Shown here: positions 34,101 to 42,471 of the stretch, one piece after another | How the letters are laid out: every line of letters starts with the position of its first letter | Numbering within the stretch: the stretch's first letter is position 1 | Assembly: GCF_032118995.1 (NCBI RefSeq) | Contig: NC_092669.1 | Span: forward strand, 9,423,501 to 9,487,500 | Direction: 5' to 3' | DNA from: Asterias amurensis | Taxonomy: Eukaryota; Echinodermata; Asteroidea; Forcipulatida; Asteriidae | Length of the DNA: 64,000 nucleotides | Position numbers and translations under genes: made by a program | The notes under the pieces: generated by a model | What the model saw: only the letters and a program-made list of their open reading frames with translations | What the model was told of the DNA's origin: nothing | Database searches by the model: none

Positions 34101-36677
34101 ATTTTGAGTAATTACCAATAGTGTCTACTGCCTTTAAGTGTCACTTCTGGGACGAAAAAAAAACGAAAAAAAAACAGAATGTTGTCCCCATTTATTTTGT
34201 TTCTTTGTTTGTAATTTTTTAGTCTACCATACATGTCTACATATTTTGCAAACAACATCGACAATCGGGTGTGAAGCATTGATAATTTCACTCAACGACA
34301 ATCTCATGACTGTGTAGTTGAAGGCTTACTGTAAGAAAAACATCCCTTTTCGAGCACTCATTAAAATCCAATTTAAACGCAAGCGACTCTGGGCGTTAGA
34401 TGTTTGCCGTCAAGGAAAGCAAACAGCATGCGGCCAAAATACAATTAATGGACTACCAGCTCATCATGAATTTTCTTTTAAAGGTAGCTATGCTTCATTG
34501 GATTTATTAATGAGCAATCAGAAAGATTTGAACTCAGAGTGAGCATTTGTTCTTGGCCCAACTTCATAGAGCATGCTTTAACACAAAAGGTAATAATAAC
34601 CGTATTTATAACGCGCCTTTTTCAAAAGGATACATATATAGCGCAATGTATTTACTGCAAGGTGAGTGGGACGAAGTTTGAATTACGACACATTATCCTT
34701 AGCCCCATGTTATGTTTCACGTGGTGCTGTGGCGCAATATGCTGCCTGTCAAACCAGGAACACCGGGGCGAAACCCTTCGCTTTTTCGATAAGTGCACTT
34801 GGTTCTTTTACGTGCGTTACACAAGCCACGGAACCAACGGTTTTACTTCCCATCCGAAGGACGAAGCAATGGTAATGTGTCTTGCTTTAAAACTCTGGTG
34901 TTCCTGATCAGCAGAGTGTGGGTTGAATCCCAAGCCGTGTGACACTTGTGTCCTTAAAGACTCTGACATTGTCAAAGACTAGCCTTCACAGTTGGTGTAT
35001 CTCAACATATGCATAAAATAACAAACCTGTGAAAGTTTGTGCTCAATCGGTCGTCGGAGATAATAATGAAAGAAAAAAACACCCTTGTCACACGAAGTTT
35101 CGTGCGTTTAGATGGTTGATTTCAAGTTCTAAATCTGAGGTCTCGAAATCAAATTCGTGGAAAATTACTTCTTTCTCGAAAACTATGGCACTTCAGAGGG
35201 AGCCGTTTCTCACAATGTTTTATACCATCAACCTCTCCCCATTACTCGTCACCAAGAAAGGTTTTATGCTAATAAATATTTTGAGTAATTACCAATAGTG
35301 TCCACTGCCTTTAAGTAAGACACTTAACCATTGCTTCGTGCTTCAGATGGGAAAGAGAAGGGGTTCGCCCCGGTGTTCCTGGCTGTGACTGCTGTATGGC
35401 CCGTATGACCTTGTAAACCCTAATAGAGTGCTATATAATTGGGTCTCAGAATTTATCACCAAACTATCTTTCTAAAAGTTTGTATCTACTCAGCGCATTG
35501 AGTACCTTGTTGGTAGATACGTGCGCTATATAAGACTTCGATATTGTCTAAAACTACAGAAGCGAATTATCATGAAGATCCTTGAGAGCTTGAAAAAGGT
35601 GATAATTACACGTTTTTTCACGTTTTTCACGCGAGGAAGTGTGTGCAGCAAAGTGAAAATAACATCTAGAATTATTAAGAGGCAAGTAGAGTGACATTGA
35701 TCTACATGTTGTGGTGATTTATTGTGAAGCATTAAAGGCAGTGGACACTATTGGTAATTACTCAAAATAATTATTAGCATATAACCTTGCTTGGTAACGA
35801 GTAATGGGGAGAGGTTGATAGTATAAAACATTGTGAGAAATGGCTCCCTCTGAAGTGAAGTGGTTTTCGAGATCACGAAAATGAGGTCTCGAAATCAAGC
35901 ATATGAAAACACACAACTTCGTGACAAGGGTGCTTTTTCTTTCATTATTATCTCGCAACTTTGACGACCGATTGAGCTCAAATTTTCACAGGTTTTTATT
36001 TTGTGTAGAAGTTGAGACACACTAACTGAGAAGACTGGCCTTTGACAATTACCAATAGTGTACAGTGTCTTAAAGCACTTTCGGATCAACACGACATGGA
36101 ACAGCTCTGTGTTTGTTCACAAACTTAAAGGAACACGTTGCCTTGGATCGGACGAGTTGGTCTATGAACAGCGTTTGAAACCGTTTGTTATGAAATGCAT
36201 ATGGGGAAAGATGTTTTAAAAGTAGGATATAATGATCCACACAAGTATCACTCAAAATTGCACGGTTTTCATTTTACGTCGCAAACTAACACGGTCGGCC
36301 ATTTATGGGAGTCAAATTTTTGACTCCCATAAATGGCCGACCGTGTTAGTCGACGAGGTAAAACGAAAACCACGGAATTTCGAGGCATATTTGTGTAGAT
36401 CATTGTATTATACTTTTACAACATCTTTCTAACCATGTCGATTTTATAACAAACGGTTACAGGACGCTTTTCAAAGACCAACTCGACCGATCCAAGGCAA
36501 CGTGTTCCTTTAATGTCTAGTTTTGTTTATTTGATAACTTTATAAATAATGTCCTGACTCACCAGTTAGTTCGGCGTCCACATGTTGAAGGCTGTACACC
36601 TCAAACACCAAGAGTGTCGCAAAAATCTTCCCTATACTCCAAAGAAAACGACCAAACTGGGTTCGAGTCGATGCCAT
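18887..36677 (-). CDS. Secreted multidomain lectin: signal peptide, 2 FTP domains, Thr-rich linker, PAN/apple
   Basis: Twelve exons: 36563-36677, 31746-31853, 29665-29757, 28664-28891, 26436-26540, 25391-25480, 24696-24926, 21553-21609, 20441-20503, 20014-20076, 19849-19911, 18887-19170. Total 1500 nt, 499 residues plus stop. Every junction is phase 1 and each internal exon length is a multiple of three, so the model closes without forcing. Residues 1-38: signal peptide. 39-181 and 182-323: two fucolectin-tachylectin-pentraxin (FTP) domains. 324-405: Thr/Val-rich linker. 406-499: PAN/apple domain. FTP domains bind fucosylated glycans in eel, horseshoe-crab and fish lectins; PAN domains mediate protein or carbohydrate contacts. 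A secreted recognition lectin is the likely role. The start ATG is supported by a paralogous exon of identical length at 60659. The exon 4 donor (GTACCA) is the weakest splice site. Confidence 0.85.
19407..19430. repeat. Poly-C tract
   Basis: Uninterrupted run of about 24 C just upstream of the PAN exon (gene orientation). Similar runs lie at about 21838-21853, 28988-28999, 29841-29856 and 61770-61786. Long homopolymers like these are prone to assembly error. Confidence 0.9.
19849..21609 (-). CDS. Lectin gene exons 8-11: tandem array of four Thr/Val-rich linker exons
   Basis: Exons of 57, 63, 63 and 63 nt (21553-21609, 20441-20503, 20014-20076, 19849-19911), each phase 1-1. They encode LTTIPVDPTTEERETTTK, AVTTITGTVGAVTAEEQ, AVTTVTGTVAVTTVEGD and GVTSAVPTTAEVTVIS with a shared ending of Thr-Lys or Gln-Thr-Lys before each donor. 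All have a cag acceptor and an AAAAGGT(G/A)AG-type donor. The peptides are Thr-rich and lack aromatics, fitting an O-glycosylated stalk between the lectin and PAN domains. Similarity shows they arose by exon duplication; they could be alternatively spliced without changing frame. Confidence 0.85.
20574..21306. mobile_element. T1 element copy split by a T4 insertion
   Basis: T1 sequence (GGACACTGTTGG to CTTGGTGTATCTCAACAT) is interrupted at 20632-20995 and resumes as ACATACAATAACAAGCCTG, ending in CCAATAGTGTCCACTGCCT and TTAA (21307-21310). Confidence 0.75.
20632..20995. mobile_element. T4 element: 364-bp TTAA-flanked MITE, copy 1
   Basis: Ends AGCCATTTGACCCTTTCG and CGAAAGGGCCCAATGGCT, flanked by TTAA at 20628-20631 and 20996-20999. 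The second copy at 22050-22414 matches across its length. It lies inside a T1 copy, so this insertion is younger than that T1. Confidence 0.85.
21687..21785. mobile_element. T1 fragment
   Basis: Left end GGCACTGGACACTAATGGT and following CATAAAACTTACTTTGTAAC, then lost. Confidence 0.65.
22050..22414. mobile_element. T4 element, copy 2
   Basis: Ends AGCCGTTGGACCCTTTCGG and CCGAAAGGGTCCAATGGCT. The left flank is TTAA (22046-22049); the right flank is GTAA, a decayed duplication. A T1-like fragment (AGAAACGGCTCCCTCT) follows to about 22560. Confidence 0.8.
22570..23930. other. Lectin intron, unassigned
   Basis: No exon recognised. Contains CGAGAGGGCGCTCTTCACC and a mirrored TGCCCTCTAGTGGCAGA about 480 bp on, which may be edges of an old element. 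A short tRNA-like B box (GGTTCGAATCCCAG) lies near 23697. Confidence 0.35.
23940..24066. mobile_element. T1 fragment (right end)
   Basis: Contains TGCATAAGATACACC, GAGAAGACTGGTCTTTG and AAGGTGTCCAGTGCT before TTAA-like sequence. Confidence 0.6.
24280..24651. mobile_element. T1 element, near-complete copy
   Basis: From GATGGACAATATTGGTAATT to CCAATAGTGTCCAGTGTCT, followed by TTAA. It sits 45 bp downstream of the exon 7 donor in gene orientation. Confidence 0.8.
24696..26540 (-). CDS. Lectin gene exons 5-7: second FTP (fucolectin) domain
   Basis: Exons 26436-26540, 25391-25480, 24696-24926. They encode GYPTSQHATRGDHLLASSAIDG (split here: GYPTSQHATRGD, then HLLASSAIDG), then NPWWRLDLGDEHLIGRVNV and RADCC, and finally GNRFIGVTVRAGV, QQCG and YVSLDINDRGKLDIAEVTV. 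RADCC followed by an Arg fits the FTP R-x-D-C-C-x-x-R fucose-contact motif. The usual upstream His of the fucolectin site is not evident, so sugar binding is not assured. The three-exon split, with CC|G at the second junction, is the same as in the first FTP domain, showing whole-domain duplication. Confidence 0.85.
25745..26035 (-). repeat. SINE type A, tRNA-derived
   Basis: On the minus strand the head reads GGCCAAACGGTTAAGAGCAC (A-box region) and GGGTTCGAATCCCCAGC (B box), as in tRNAs with a long variable arm. The body reads AAGAACCCAGTGCGCTTATC and CCGGTGTTCCTGGCTGTG. Length is about 290 bp. Confidence 0.85.
26166..26381. repeat. F2 foldback family, complete copy
   Basis: GGGCCCAGTTTCATGGCTCT at the left returns as AGAGCCATGAAATTGGGCCC at the right. 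The interior is made of GCTTACG/CGTAAGC units on both strands. Confidence 0.85.
27145..27828 (+). repeat. R1 dispersed repeat, copy 1 (interrupted)
   Basis: Starts CCTGAACATCTGACGTCAC and ends in the TATCCTTGCGGATAAAAG region. The minus strand of 54918-55316 has the same blocks: CTTCGAGGCTCGTGAATAA, TTTTGATTGGTCCGA and AATCACTGGTTCTGAAAA. This copy has about 300 bp of extra sequence (27285-27585) containing AAAGAGTG-type repeats. Confidence 0.75.
27831..27955. repeat. F1 foldback, right-truncated
   Basis: Begins CCAGGGGTCGATTTCACAAAG and is lost after AACTCGAGATAAGACT. It directly abuts R1. Confidence 0.8.
28242..28345. repeat. F2 foldback fragment
   Basis: GGCCCAATTTCATAGAGATG, GCTAAGCACAAAAAATTGC and CTTGATAAAAACAG match the left half of 62405-62818. 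Confidence 0.7.
28664..31853 (-). CDS. Lectin gene exons 2-4: first FTP (fucolectin) domain
   Basis: Exons 31746-31853, 29665-29757, 28664-28891. They encode VLSVKGKSASQSKTYLYDD, ADKAVDGSTTTYFRS, then HPWWRVDFDTNYDLGSITV and RAGCC, then GDDFIGAVARAGL, QQCGLPAT and AKYVSLDIANGYRVDLHIAE. The GKSASQS...KAVDG opening and PWWRVDF block are diagnostic of FTP domains. The R-x-D-C-C-x-x-R motif is altered to R-A-G-C-C-G-D-D, losing the Asp and the second Arg. This first domain may therefore not bind fucose in the classical way, while the second keeps RADCC-G-N-R. Confidence 0.85.
29042..29225. mobile_element. T2 foldback, half copy
   Basis: Starts AAAGGGACACGTTGCCTTGG and runs through CCATTTTGTGGGGTCAA, the left arm of T2; the right arm is missing. 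Confidence 0.7.
29913..30716. mobile_element. T3 element copy 2 (804 bp) in lectin intron 2
   Basis: TTAA (29909-29912 and 30717-30720) flanks AGTCACCTGGAAGTGG and ATTTCCAGGTGACT. It runs collinear with 2731-3520 with small gaps. Confidence 0.88.
30782..30942. repeat. Foldback element inserted in a T1 remnant
   Basis: AGACCCTTCCCATGAAATAT returns as ATATTTCATGGGAAGGGTC. T1-like sequence occurs on both sides (GCTGGACACCTTCGGTAAT before; CCCAGTCTTCTCACTTGGTG after, to about 31128). Confidence 0.75.
31473..31553 (+). repeat. 41-bp tandem duplication
   Basis: GCACTAAGCTAAATCAATTA and CAACAACCATATCTGCCCTCA occur twice in direct succession without mismatch, so the duplication is recent or an assembly artefact. 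Confidence 0.9.
31550..31708 (-). repeat. SINE type C fragment
   Basis: On the minus strand it has GGGTTCGAATCCCAGTCATG (B box) preceded by CAGCAGAGTGTG, and the head GGCCTAGCGGGTAAGAGCAC. It ends 37 bp from the exon 2 donor of the lectin gene. Confidence 0.75.
31966..32334. mobile_element. T1 element, abutting T2
   Basis: From AGGCACTGGACACTATTG to GTGTCAGGTGTCT. The TTAA at 32335-32338 is shared with the T2 element that begins at 32339. Confidence 0.85.
32339..32718. mobile_element. T2 element copy 1: near-perfect TTAA-flanked palindrome (380 bp)
   Basis: AGGAACACGTTGCCTTGGAT and ATCCAAGGCAGTGTTCCT are the ends, with TTAA at 32335-32338 and 32719-32722. The centre is GGGGTCAAAATTTTGACTCC. 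The two arms are complementary almost throughout, so the element folds into one long hairpin. Confidence 0.88.
33411..33583. repeat. F1 foldback, complete copy
   Basis: GCCGTCGATTTCACAAA at the left returns as TTTGTGAAATCGACGGC at the right, with internal CCTAAGTTAGGA units. Confidence 0.85.
33783..34133. mobile_element. T1 element, left-truncated
   Basis: CAAGACCAGTCTTCTCACTT to CAATAGTGTCTACTGCCT, then TTAA. Confidence 0.8.
34715..34965 (-). repeat. SINE type A, rearranged
   Basis: Body sequence (CACCGGGGCGAAACCCTTCG, CACTTGGTTCTTTTACGTGC) runs in one orientation. The following ACTCTGGTGTTCCTGATC and AGAGTGTGGGTTGAATCCC run in the other, so head and body are inverted relative to each other. 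Confidence 0.6.
34966..35310. mobile_element. T1 element
   Basis: ATTGTCAAAGACTAGCCTTC to ACCAATAGTGTCCACTGCCT, then TTAA (35311-35314). Confidence 0.8.
35315..35530 (+). repeat. SINE type A, body fragment
   Basis: GAAGGGGTTCGCCCCGGTGT and TCCTGGCTGTGACTGCTG followed by the tail GAGTACCTTGTTGGTAGATA and GCGCTATATAAGACTTCG. The head is missing. Confidence 0.7.
35736..36069. mobile_element. T1 element
   Basis: AGGCAGTGGACACTATTGG to AATAGTGTACAGTGTCT, with TTAA at 35732-35735 and 36070-36073. Confidence 0.85.
36128..36509. mobile_element. T2 element copy 2 in lectin intron 1
   Basis: TTAA-flanked (36124-36127, 36510-36513) palindrome, ends AGGAACACGTTGCCTTGG and CCAAGGCAACGTGTTCCT, centre GTCAAATTTTTGAC. 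It ends 53 bp from the exon 1 donor. Confidence 0.88.
36563..36677 (-). CDS. Lectin gene exon 1: signal peptide
   Basis: Encodes MASTRTQFGRFLWSIGK then IFATLLVFEVYSLQHVDAEL: a basic N-region, a hydrophobic core and a likely cleavage after VDA. It ends ACT G|GTGAGT, phase 1. The exon at 60659-60773 (+) has the same length and phase, and most residues are identical. The 5' flank is also conserved (GCGGTCTCTCT just before the ATG and TTTCTATGGCAAT further up), which supports this ATG over longer frame-open starts. Confidence 0.85.
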
Positions 36678-36937
36678 TTTCAGAGAGACCGCAAGAAAAT
36701 TATCGGCCACGCAAACATGAACTAAGTCTACACTACTCACTGTTTGGTATAATTCGCGCACAGTACACCATTGCCATAGAAACTCAGTGTATAAATGACG
36801 TGCAGGAAGCTCAAAAAAAAGCTTTGGTATATCTGTCAACCTATAATGCTTTTTTCCAGGGTTAATTAATTGAGAATGCAAATTGTGGTATTTAAAATCA
36901 CGCCGAGTCATCTTATTAATTTTTTTGTAGGGATTAC

Positions 36938-38042
36938 TACGAAAGCCCATTAGTGCCATCTTTATTTATATTTTCAAGAGCAGCTAATTATATTTTCACG
37001 AGCAGCTAATTTTATTTTTATGGACTTTACGAAACCAGGTTGGGTCACAGGCCTTAGAATTGCATCGAATACAGACCTGGTAGTTCAGTGACTCTTTATA
37101 GTGACCCCGTTTGACAAAGGCCGCACGACGCGCAGTCTATTTGTAGTAACATTTTCGCTTTTACATTTATTTATTTGGCAAGTGCATGCATTTATATTTT
37201 CAGTGCAGCTATTTTATATTTTCAGTACAGCTATTTATATTTTCGATGCAGCTATTTAAATTTCGATACATGTATTTATATTTTAAATACAAGTATTTAT
37301 ATTTTCAACACAAGTATTTATATTTTCAATACAAGTATTTATATTTTCAATACAAGTATTTATATTTTCAATACAAGTATTTATATTTTCAATACAAGTA
37401 TTTATATTTTCAATACAAGTATTTATATTTTCAATACAAGTATTTATATTTTCAATACAAGTATTTATATTTTCAATACAAGTATTTATATTTTCAATAC
37501 AAGTATTTATATTTCCAATACAAGTATTTATATTTTCAATACATGTGTTTATATTTCCAATACATTTATTTATGTTTTCAGAAAAATTAGTGGCTTTCCT
37601 AGGTTCAATCAATGGTTTACATGCACAACAGATACGGGCAAAACACATGCGATTGAGTTTTATGCCCGGTTTCCAAATGTCGACGCGACGTCCTTGTCGG
37701 CACAGCATACAGCCGAGTGCGCCCTCTAGGTCTTATTATATAGCTCTATGGTTTTCAGTATATGTATTTATATTTTCAATACACGAAACGTGGTCACTCA
37801 AGGGTCACTGAACTACAGGTCTGTATTCGATGTAATACTAAGGCCTGTGACCAAACCTTGGTTTCGTAGAGACCATAAAAAAATAATTAACTGCTCTTGA
37901 AAATATAATTAGCTGTTTTGAAAATATAAATAACTGCATTGAAAAAATAAATAACTGCATTGAAAACATAAATACATGTATTGAAAATAATAATGCATGC
38001 ATTGAAAATATAAATACAGATTGCACTAATGGGCTTACGTAG
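36938..38042. mobile_element. Large foldback element with internal minisatellite
   Basis: The left end CTACGAAAGCCCATTAGTGC is repeated inverted at the right as GCACTAATGGGCTTACGTAG. Arms of about 200 bp stay complementary (for example CACAGGCCTTAGAATTGCAT against ATGTAATACTAAGGCCTGTG, and CAGACCTGGTAGTTCAGTGAC against GTCACTGAACTACAGGTCTG). Between the arms lie the 21-bp array (37268-37600), about 150 bp of unique sequence, and diverged inverted units. This structure resembles the Foldback class, with long inverted repeats and internal tandem repeats. It starts about 260 bp upstream of the lectin start codon. Confidence 0.8.
37268..37600 (+). repeat. 21-bp minisatellite, about 15 units
   Basis: Unit TATTTATATTTTCAATACAA plus G, nearly invariant in the middle and degrading at both ends. 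Inverted diverged units (TTGAAAATATAAATAC) lie at 37890-38015. Because 21 is divisible by three, the array leaves open frames on both strands; these are not genes. Confidence 0.95.
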
Positions 38043-40150
38043 ATAGCAAATAGTAGACTCATCATGCAGACGGTTGATTTGCAATATCAATTTATATTTG
38101 TGGTGAAAATGCTAAACGCTAAAGTGCTAATTTTTCATATATATTTTTTAAATGTGTGCAAAAACACTAAAGTAATCTTACTCTTGGAAGTGTCAATGCA
38201 AATGGCATAGAACTTTCGGTCAATTTTTAGCAAAATGTGACAAGTTATAACAAACTGGACGCTTGTTTTGGCCAAGTTGAGTAGGCTTAGTATAACATTG
38301 AGAAGACAAAATGCCCAAAACGATTTTTTTGTTAGTGGTCTTGACTGGAAAAACTCGAAGTTAGTAAATGAATCATTAAAAATAAAAAAATACATAAACG
38401 AATCTATGTAAAAAAAAAAGAAAACGTGCACAGTTAAGAGAAGGTTACAATTTATAAAAGAAAAACCACAGTTAAAATATTATAAATGTAAATATCATAT
38501 TAAAATTAAATCTTACGATTATCGTCGTTTAAAGACAACACTTCAAATACATAGCTCCCTGTGTAACTAGCGGTTTTGTGCGCTGCTAAAGCGTCCAGAG
38601 TGTTGAATAAAGGTCAAGTCTATAGTTCTGAAAGAGCGCCCTCTTGTTCAAGGTTTTCCATGATTTGCTAAGTACTACAACTTATCGGCGGAGCGTTACA
38701 TAATTATTCCCCGTAGGTTTAGTCAACGGGGAGGAGAGTCGTTATTTGGCAAGTAGACAATGTAACTTCGTATAAATGGATAGTTAAGATTTCGCGCATG
38801 GCCTTAAAATAATTTCTATCGAAAACACGTCCTTTCGAAATTGGGCCACCCACTGATATGTGCGCCATACCCCCCTCTCATAGCGCCCTCTATTGGAATC
38901 AACCTCTATCAGCCCTTTCACATGTTCGCTCGTCCCCAGCGCCTTTAACCAAAGGCGCTGGGATGGGCAAACGTATAAGATAAGTCCTAACTCTTTGTGA
39001 AATCCACCCCTGGACACTAATGGAAACTACAGGATATACAAAACCTCACTGGCGTGAAAAAAAAAAAAAAGGAGCAATATGGAGAGTTGGTAGTTTGTAA
39101 GAAACGGCTCCCTCTGAAGTAGTTTTGCTCACTCAAATATTAAAAGCCTTCTGGCCTGAAGAAACATTAGGCCCTGAAGAAACATTAGGCACCTGAAAGC
39201 ACCAGATTTGTGCAACAAGGATGTTTTTGGTTTCATGATACTCTTCCAAATGCGATGACCAATATTGAGCCAAAATTTCACAGATTTGTTTATTAGAATA
39301 CACCAAGTGATAATGCTACTGCATGGTCTTTGGCAATTATTAACAGAGGTGTCCAGTGCCTAAGCAATACTGAAATAATTTGATTGCCACACCAAAGTTT
39401 GTTGACGGCACTTTACTTCGAGTTCCAGGAACTGCATGTGATCTAACTGTAATCATCCATCGCAACAAAAATAAGGGATTCCCATAAAAAAGAGAAACAC
39501 AACTTTAGTATGAACGGCCAATGCAGCAGTGTAATCTCAGCGATCGAGCTTTTTAACCACAAACTGCAAGCAATAACAGCAAATATTCATCACGAGAAAT
39601 TCTGAAAACAACGATTATTGATGACAAGCTCATGAAAACATCTGATGAATGTTTTGTTCATTATTTTCTTCAATGTTTCGCAAGAATTGGATTGTTGAGA
39701 ATAATTTTAGCTTTTTTTGCCGCTCATAGAAAAGGTGCTTGACGTCAGTCATGTTACTTCCGCTTTCCGCAACTCACTTCTGGTTTCTGCTCAATACAAA
39801 CATGAAACAAGTACTGATTCGTGAACGACTAGCAAGTGTTTGGGAAACGTTGCACTTGCCCACCACCATCCATCTGCTGCAATGATCTGGAGAACGACCT
39901 AAGCCATTAAAATATTACTTTGTAGTTTCCAGGCTGTAAAGTGAACTTGTATTCTGTAGTAAGCATGGTAAGTGTTTTAAGCCCCTGCTCGAGGGAACAG
40001 TGAAGAATGTTTCTTATTTGAACAACTGTTCGTCTGCTTATTAAACTATGCATACCCCGTCGCACCATGGTCGTACTAAGGTTTGAAGATGACAACACAT
40101 CGTCGAGAAGAGGAATAAAAACGTGGAATACCAGAAGGTGTAACAAAACA
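38043..40150. other. Intergenic stretch, no gene seen
   Basis: Contains an F1 right-end fragment (38975-39012, CTAACTCTTTGTGAAATCCA) and a diverged T1-like copy (about 39010-39362, with GAAACGGCTCCCTCTGAAG and GGTGTCCAGTGCCT). The rest is AT-rich with no recognised feature. Confidence 0.5.
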
Positions 40151-41316
40151 ATTGTTACACGTTAGCTGTGAGTGGGACGGGGTCCATGGTGTTTTGTACA
40201 CCCAAGTGGCGATTGGCACCCTCGGCCACCCTTTGCCCCCGAGGGTGTACAAAACACAGTCTACCCGCAGTACACTAATCTCCTTTGTTATTTATCTGCG
40301 GGGATATGCATCGTTTTTTCATGCGTGACCTCCATGTGAATATAAATTAGTCAAAAGGGCTTCTGGAATTCGGTCATTTTCAGCCTTTTCTGAAAAGTCT
40401 CAACCATATAATGTACCAGTAAATTGAAACGAGGAGCATATGTCGTTATGTATCAAAACAATCGGTGCAACTCAAATTTTAAAAAGAGAAATTTGTACGT
40501 AAAAAATGGCTTCAAAAACAGAGAAAACAAGTCACAAAAACACGGAAAATGTTCCCATTATGAATGTCGGCAACAGTCCCCAACTAGTATATGTGGATAG
40601 ATTATTTCATATTCTACCTGGAAATGTTAAAAGCGAGACCGGATCGTACCTAGTCCAGTCAGGATACAGCGATTTCAACCGTTAATCCAAATCTCACATT
40701 ACGAAAAAGTCAACTATAAGCCAGAATGGCTTTCCTGCACGGTGATTGGCTGACGATCGTACGGTACCCCGACCACCAAGCCTAAGTTAGTCAATAACAA
40801 AAGCGCCCTTCTATACCATGGGCTGAATGAGGAATCAGCTCATTCAGCCCACGGGCGCTTTTGTTATTGAATTCCTCATTCAGCCCATGGTATAGACGGG
40901 CGCTTTTGTTATTGACTAACTTAGGCTTGGTGGTCGGGGTACCATACGATCCATGTATACTATTTTAGGACTGTTGCTGACATTCGGGACAATCTGTCAT
41001 GTTTTTGTGACTTGTTTTTTTCTTTCGGAAGCCATTTTTTACGTACAAATTTCTCTTTTTTAATTTGAGTTGCACCAATTGTTTTAATACATAACGACAC
41101 GCTCTTTGTTTCAATTTACAGGTATATTATTTTGGTTGAGACTTTTCAGAAAAGGCCCAAAAAGACTGAATTTCAGAAGCCCTTTCGACTAATAAGTGTT
41201 CAAACCGAGGTCACGCATGACAAATCACGCCTACTCGCGCAGATAAATCACAAAGGAGACTCGAGTGTACTGCGGGTAGACTGAACACCATGGACCTCGC
41301 CACAGCGTGCAACAAT
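40151..41316. mobile_element. Large nested foldback element (about 1.17 kb)
   Basis: The ends ATTGTTACACG and CGTGCAACAAT, with inner GGTCCATGGTGTT and AACACCATGGACC, open arms of over 350 bp. These pair along blocks such as AGAGAAATTTGTACGTAAAA and TTTTTTACGTACAAATTTCTC. In the centre is a second palindrome (40738-40960). A small hairpin (40196-40258, CCCTCGG...CCGAGGG) is present in the left arm only. No coding frame. Confidence 0.85.
40738..40960. repeat. Inner palindrome with three-fold hairpin
   Basis: GGTACCCCGACCACCAAGCC pairs with GGCTTGGTGGTCGGGGTACC. Inside, the segment with AGCGCCC, TTCAGCCCA and TTGTTATTGA occurs three times in alternating orientation, so several alternative hairpins are possible. 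Confidence 0.85.
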
Positions 41317-42385
41317 ACACCTATAGTGGTCCAGCTCAAAGTTCGAATCAACACACAATTTGTTGTTTGCTAATATCAGTTTATTGGATCCAGCTTCTCA
41401 ATTCCAACACAAAACATCTACTTCCAAACTTCTGTAATCTCTATGAATCCGTGAAACCGTAAACCGTAAACCGCAAAACCGCATAAACCGATTAGCTGTA
41501 ATAAACCACAAATAAATAACACTTATAAATATATTGTTTAACAGGAAATAAATAAACTTTGGAACAAATGAACTGTTTTAAATCATTAATCCTTGCAGTG
41601 TGAAAAGGTGAACACAATTGGAAAACAATAAAATGTAGTACAATTGAAATTTGGAAAATCTACTACTGTGAATACTTGCACAAAAATCCTAAAACGAGCT
41701 TCCAAAGTACATCAACATTTACTGATTAAAGGTCTCTCAAATCTCTGGAATGACAGTAAAAAATGTAAATAGGCACAGTATATTCCACATTAATTACTAA
41801 AATGAAACAAAGCAAAAGATTTAACTCACCAAAAGTAACAGCACAAATTGCCACACTGTCTGCCTGGCCACTATAGACTTAACATATATGTTCACTGTAT
41901 GAACTCCTGTAGGCTAGTGAGCCACACCTTACCATGCTATAGCACTGCCAGAGGTCAATGTTCACTCATCAGGCACAAACTGATTTGCATAAGCCTGCAA
42001 CTCTTAAACTTTACAAAAACTCTGCTGGGCCTAGAATTTGGTCCTTACAACACCGATCCATTAGGCTCCGCCCACGGCGAACGTGGTGTGAGCAAGGAAA
42101 TGCCATTCTGCACAACTCTGCCGGGCGCGCCAAGCAATGGGTTGTGATTGGTCAATACGCGACGGGGCGGAGCTTAACGGATCGATCTATTGTATAGTGG
42201 ATGTATGTAGACCATCATATCCAATGCATGCATCACTATGAAGGCAGATGAATCATGTAAATTGTTGTCAACTAATTTCCTTGACATTGAATTGAAATTG
42301 AAATTGAAGTTGAAATTGAAAAAACCTTTCGACTGCAGACTCGGCTGGAAGTGTTGTTTGTTTCAGGCGTGGGTGTATACTGTAA
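41317..42385. other. Sequence upstream of the NLR gene
   Basis: No gene recognised. An imperfect hairpin lies at about 42048-42190 (CCGATCCATTAGGCTCCGCCC against GGGCGGAGCTTAACGGATCG). A short AAATTGAAATTGAA run lies near 42285-42320. Confidence 0.4.
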
Positions 42386-42393
42386 TGACGTCA
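42386..42393 (+). promoter_or_regulatory. CRE-like site TGACGTCA upstream of NLR start codon
   Basis: A perfect palindromic CREB/ATF-type octamer, 79 bp before the proposed ATG and outside any recognised repeat. A role in NLR transcription is inferred from position alone. The same octamer occurs in the T5 terminal repeats, so chance or repeat origin cannot be excluded. Confidence 0.35.
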
Positions 42394-42471
42394 TAGTAAA
42401 ACATGATTCAGCAGAGAATAGAGTAGATAGAGAAGTTTAACCATGACTAGCAAGTCAACACATTGAGAAGA

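Noticed and set aside
37175-37729. Long open frames on both strands encoding repeats of NTSIYIF, KYLYFQY and ENINTCI
   Set aside because: They are the 21-bp minisatellite read in phase (21 is divisible by three); no gene signals or conserved domain.
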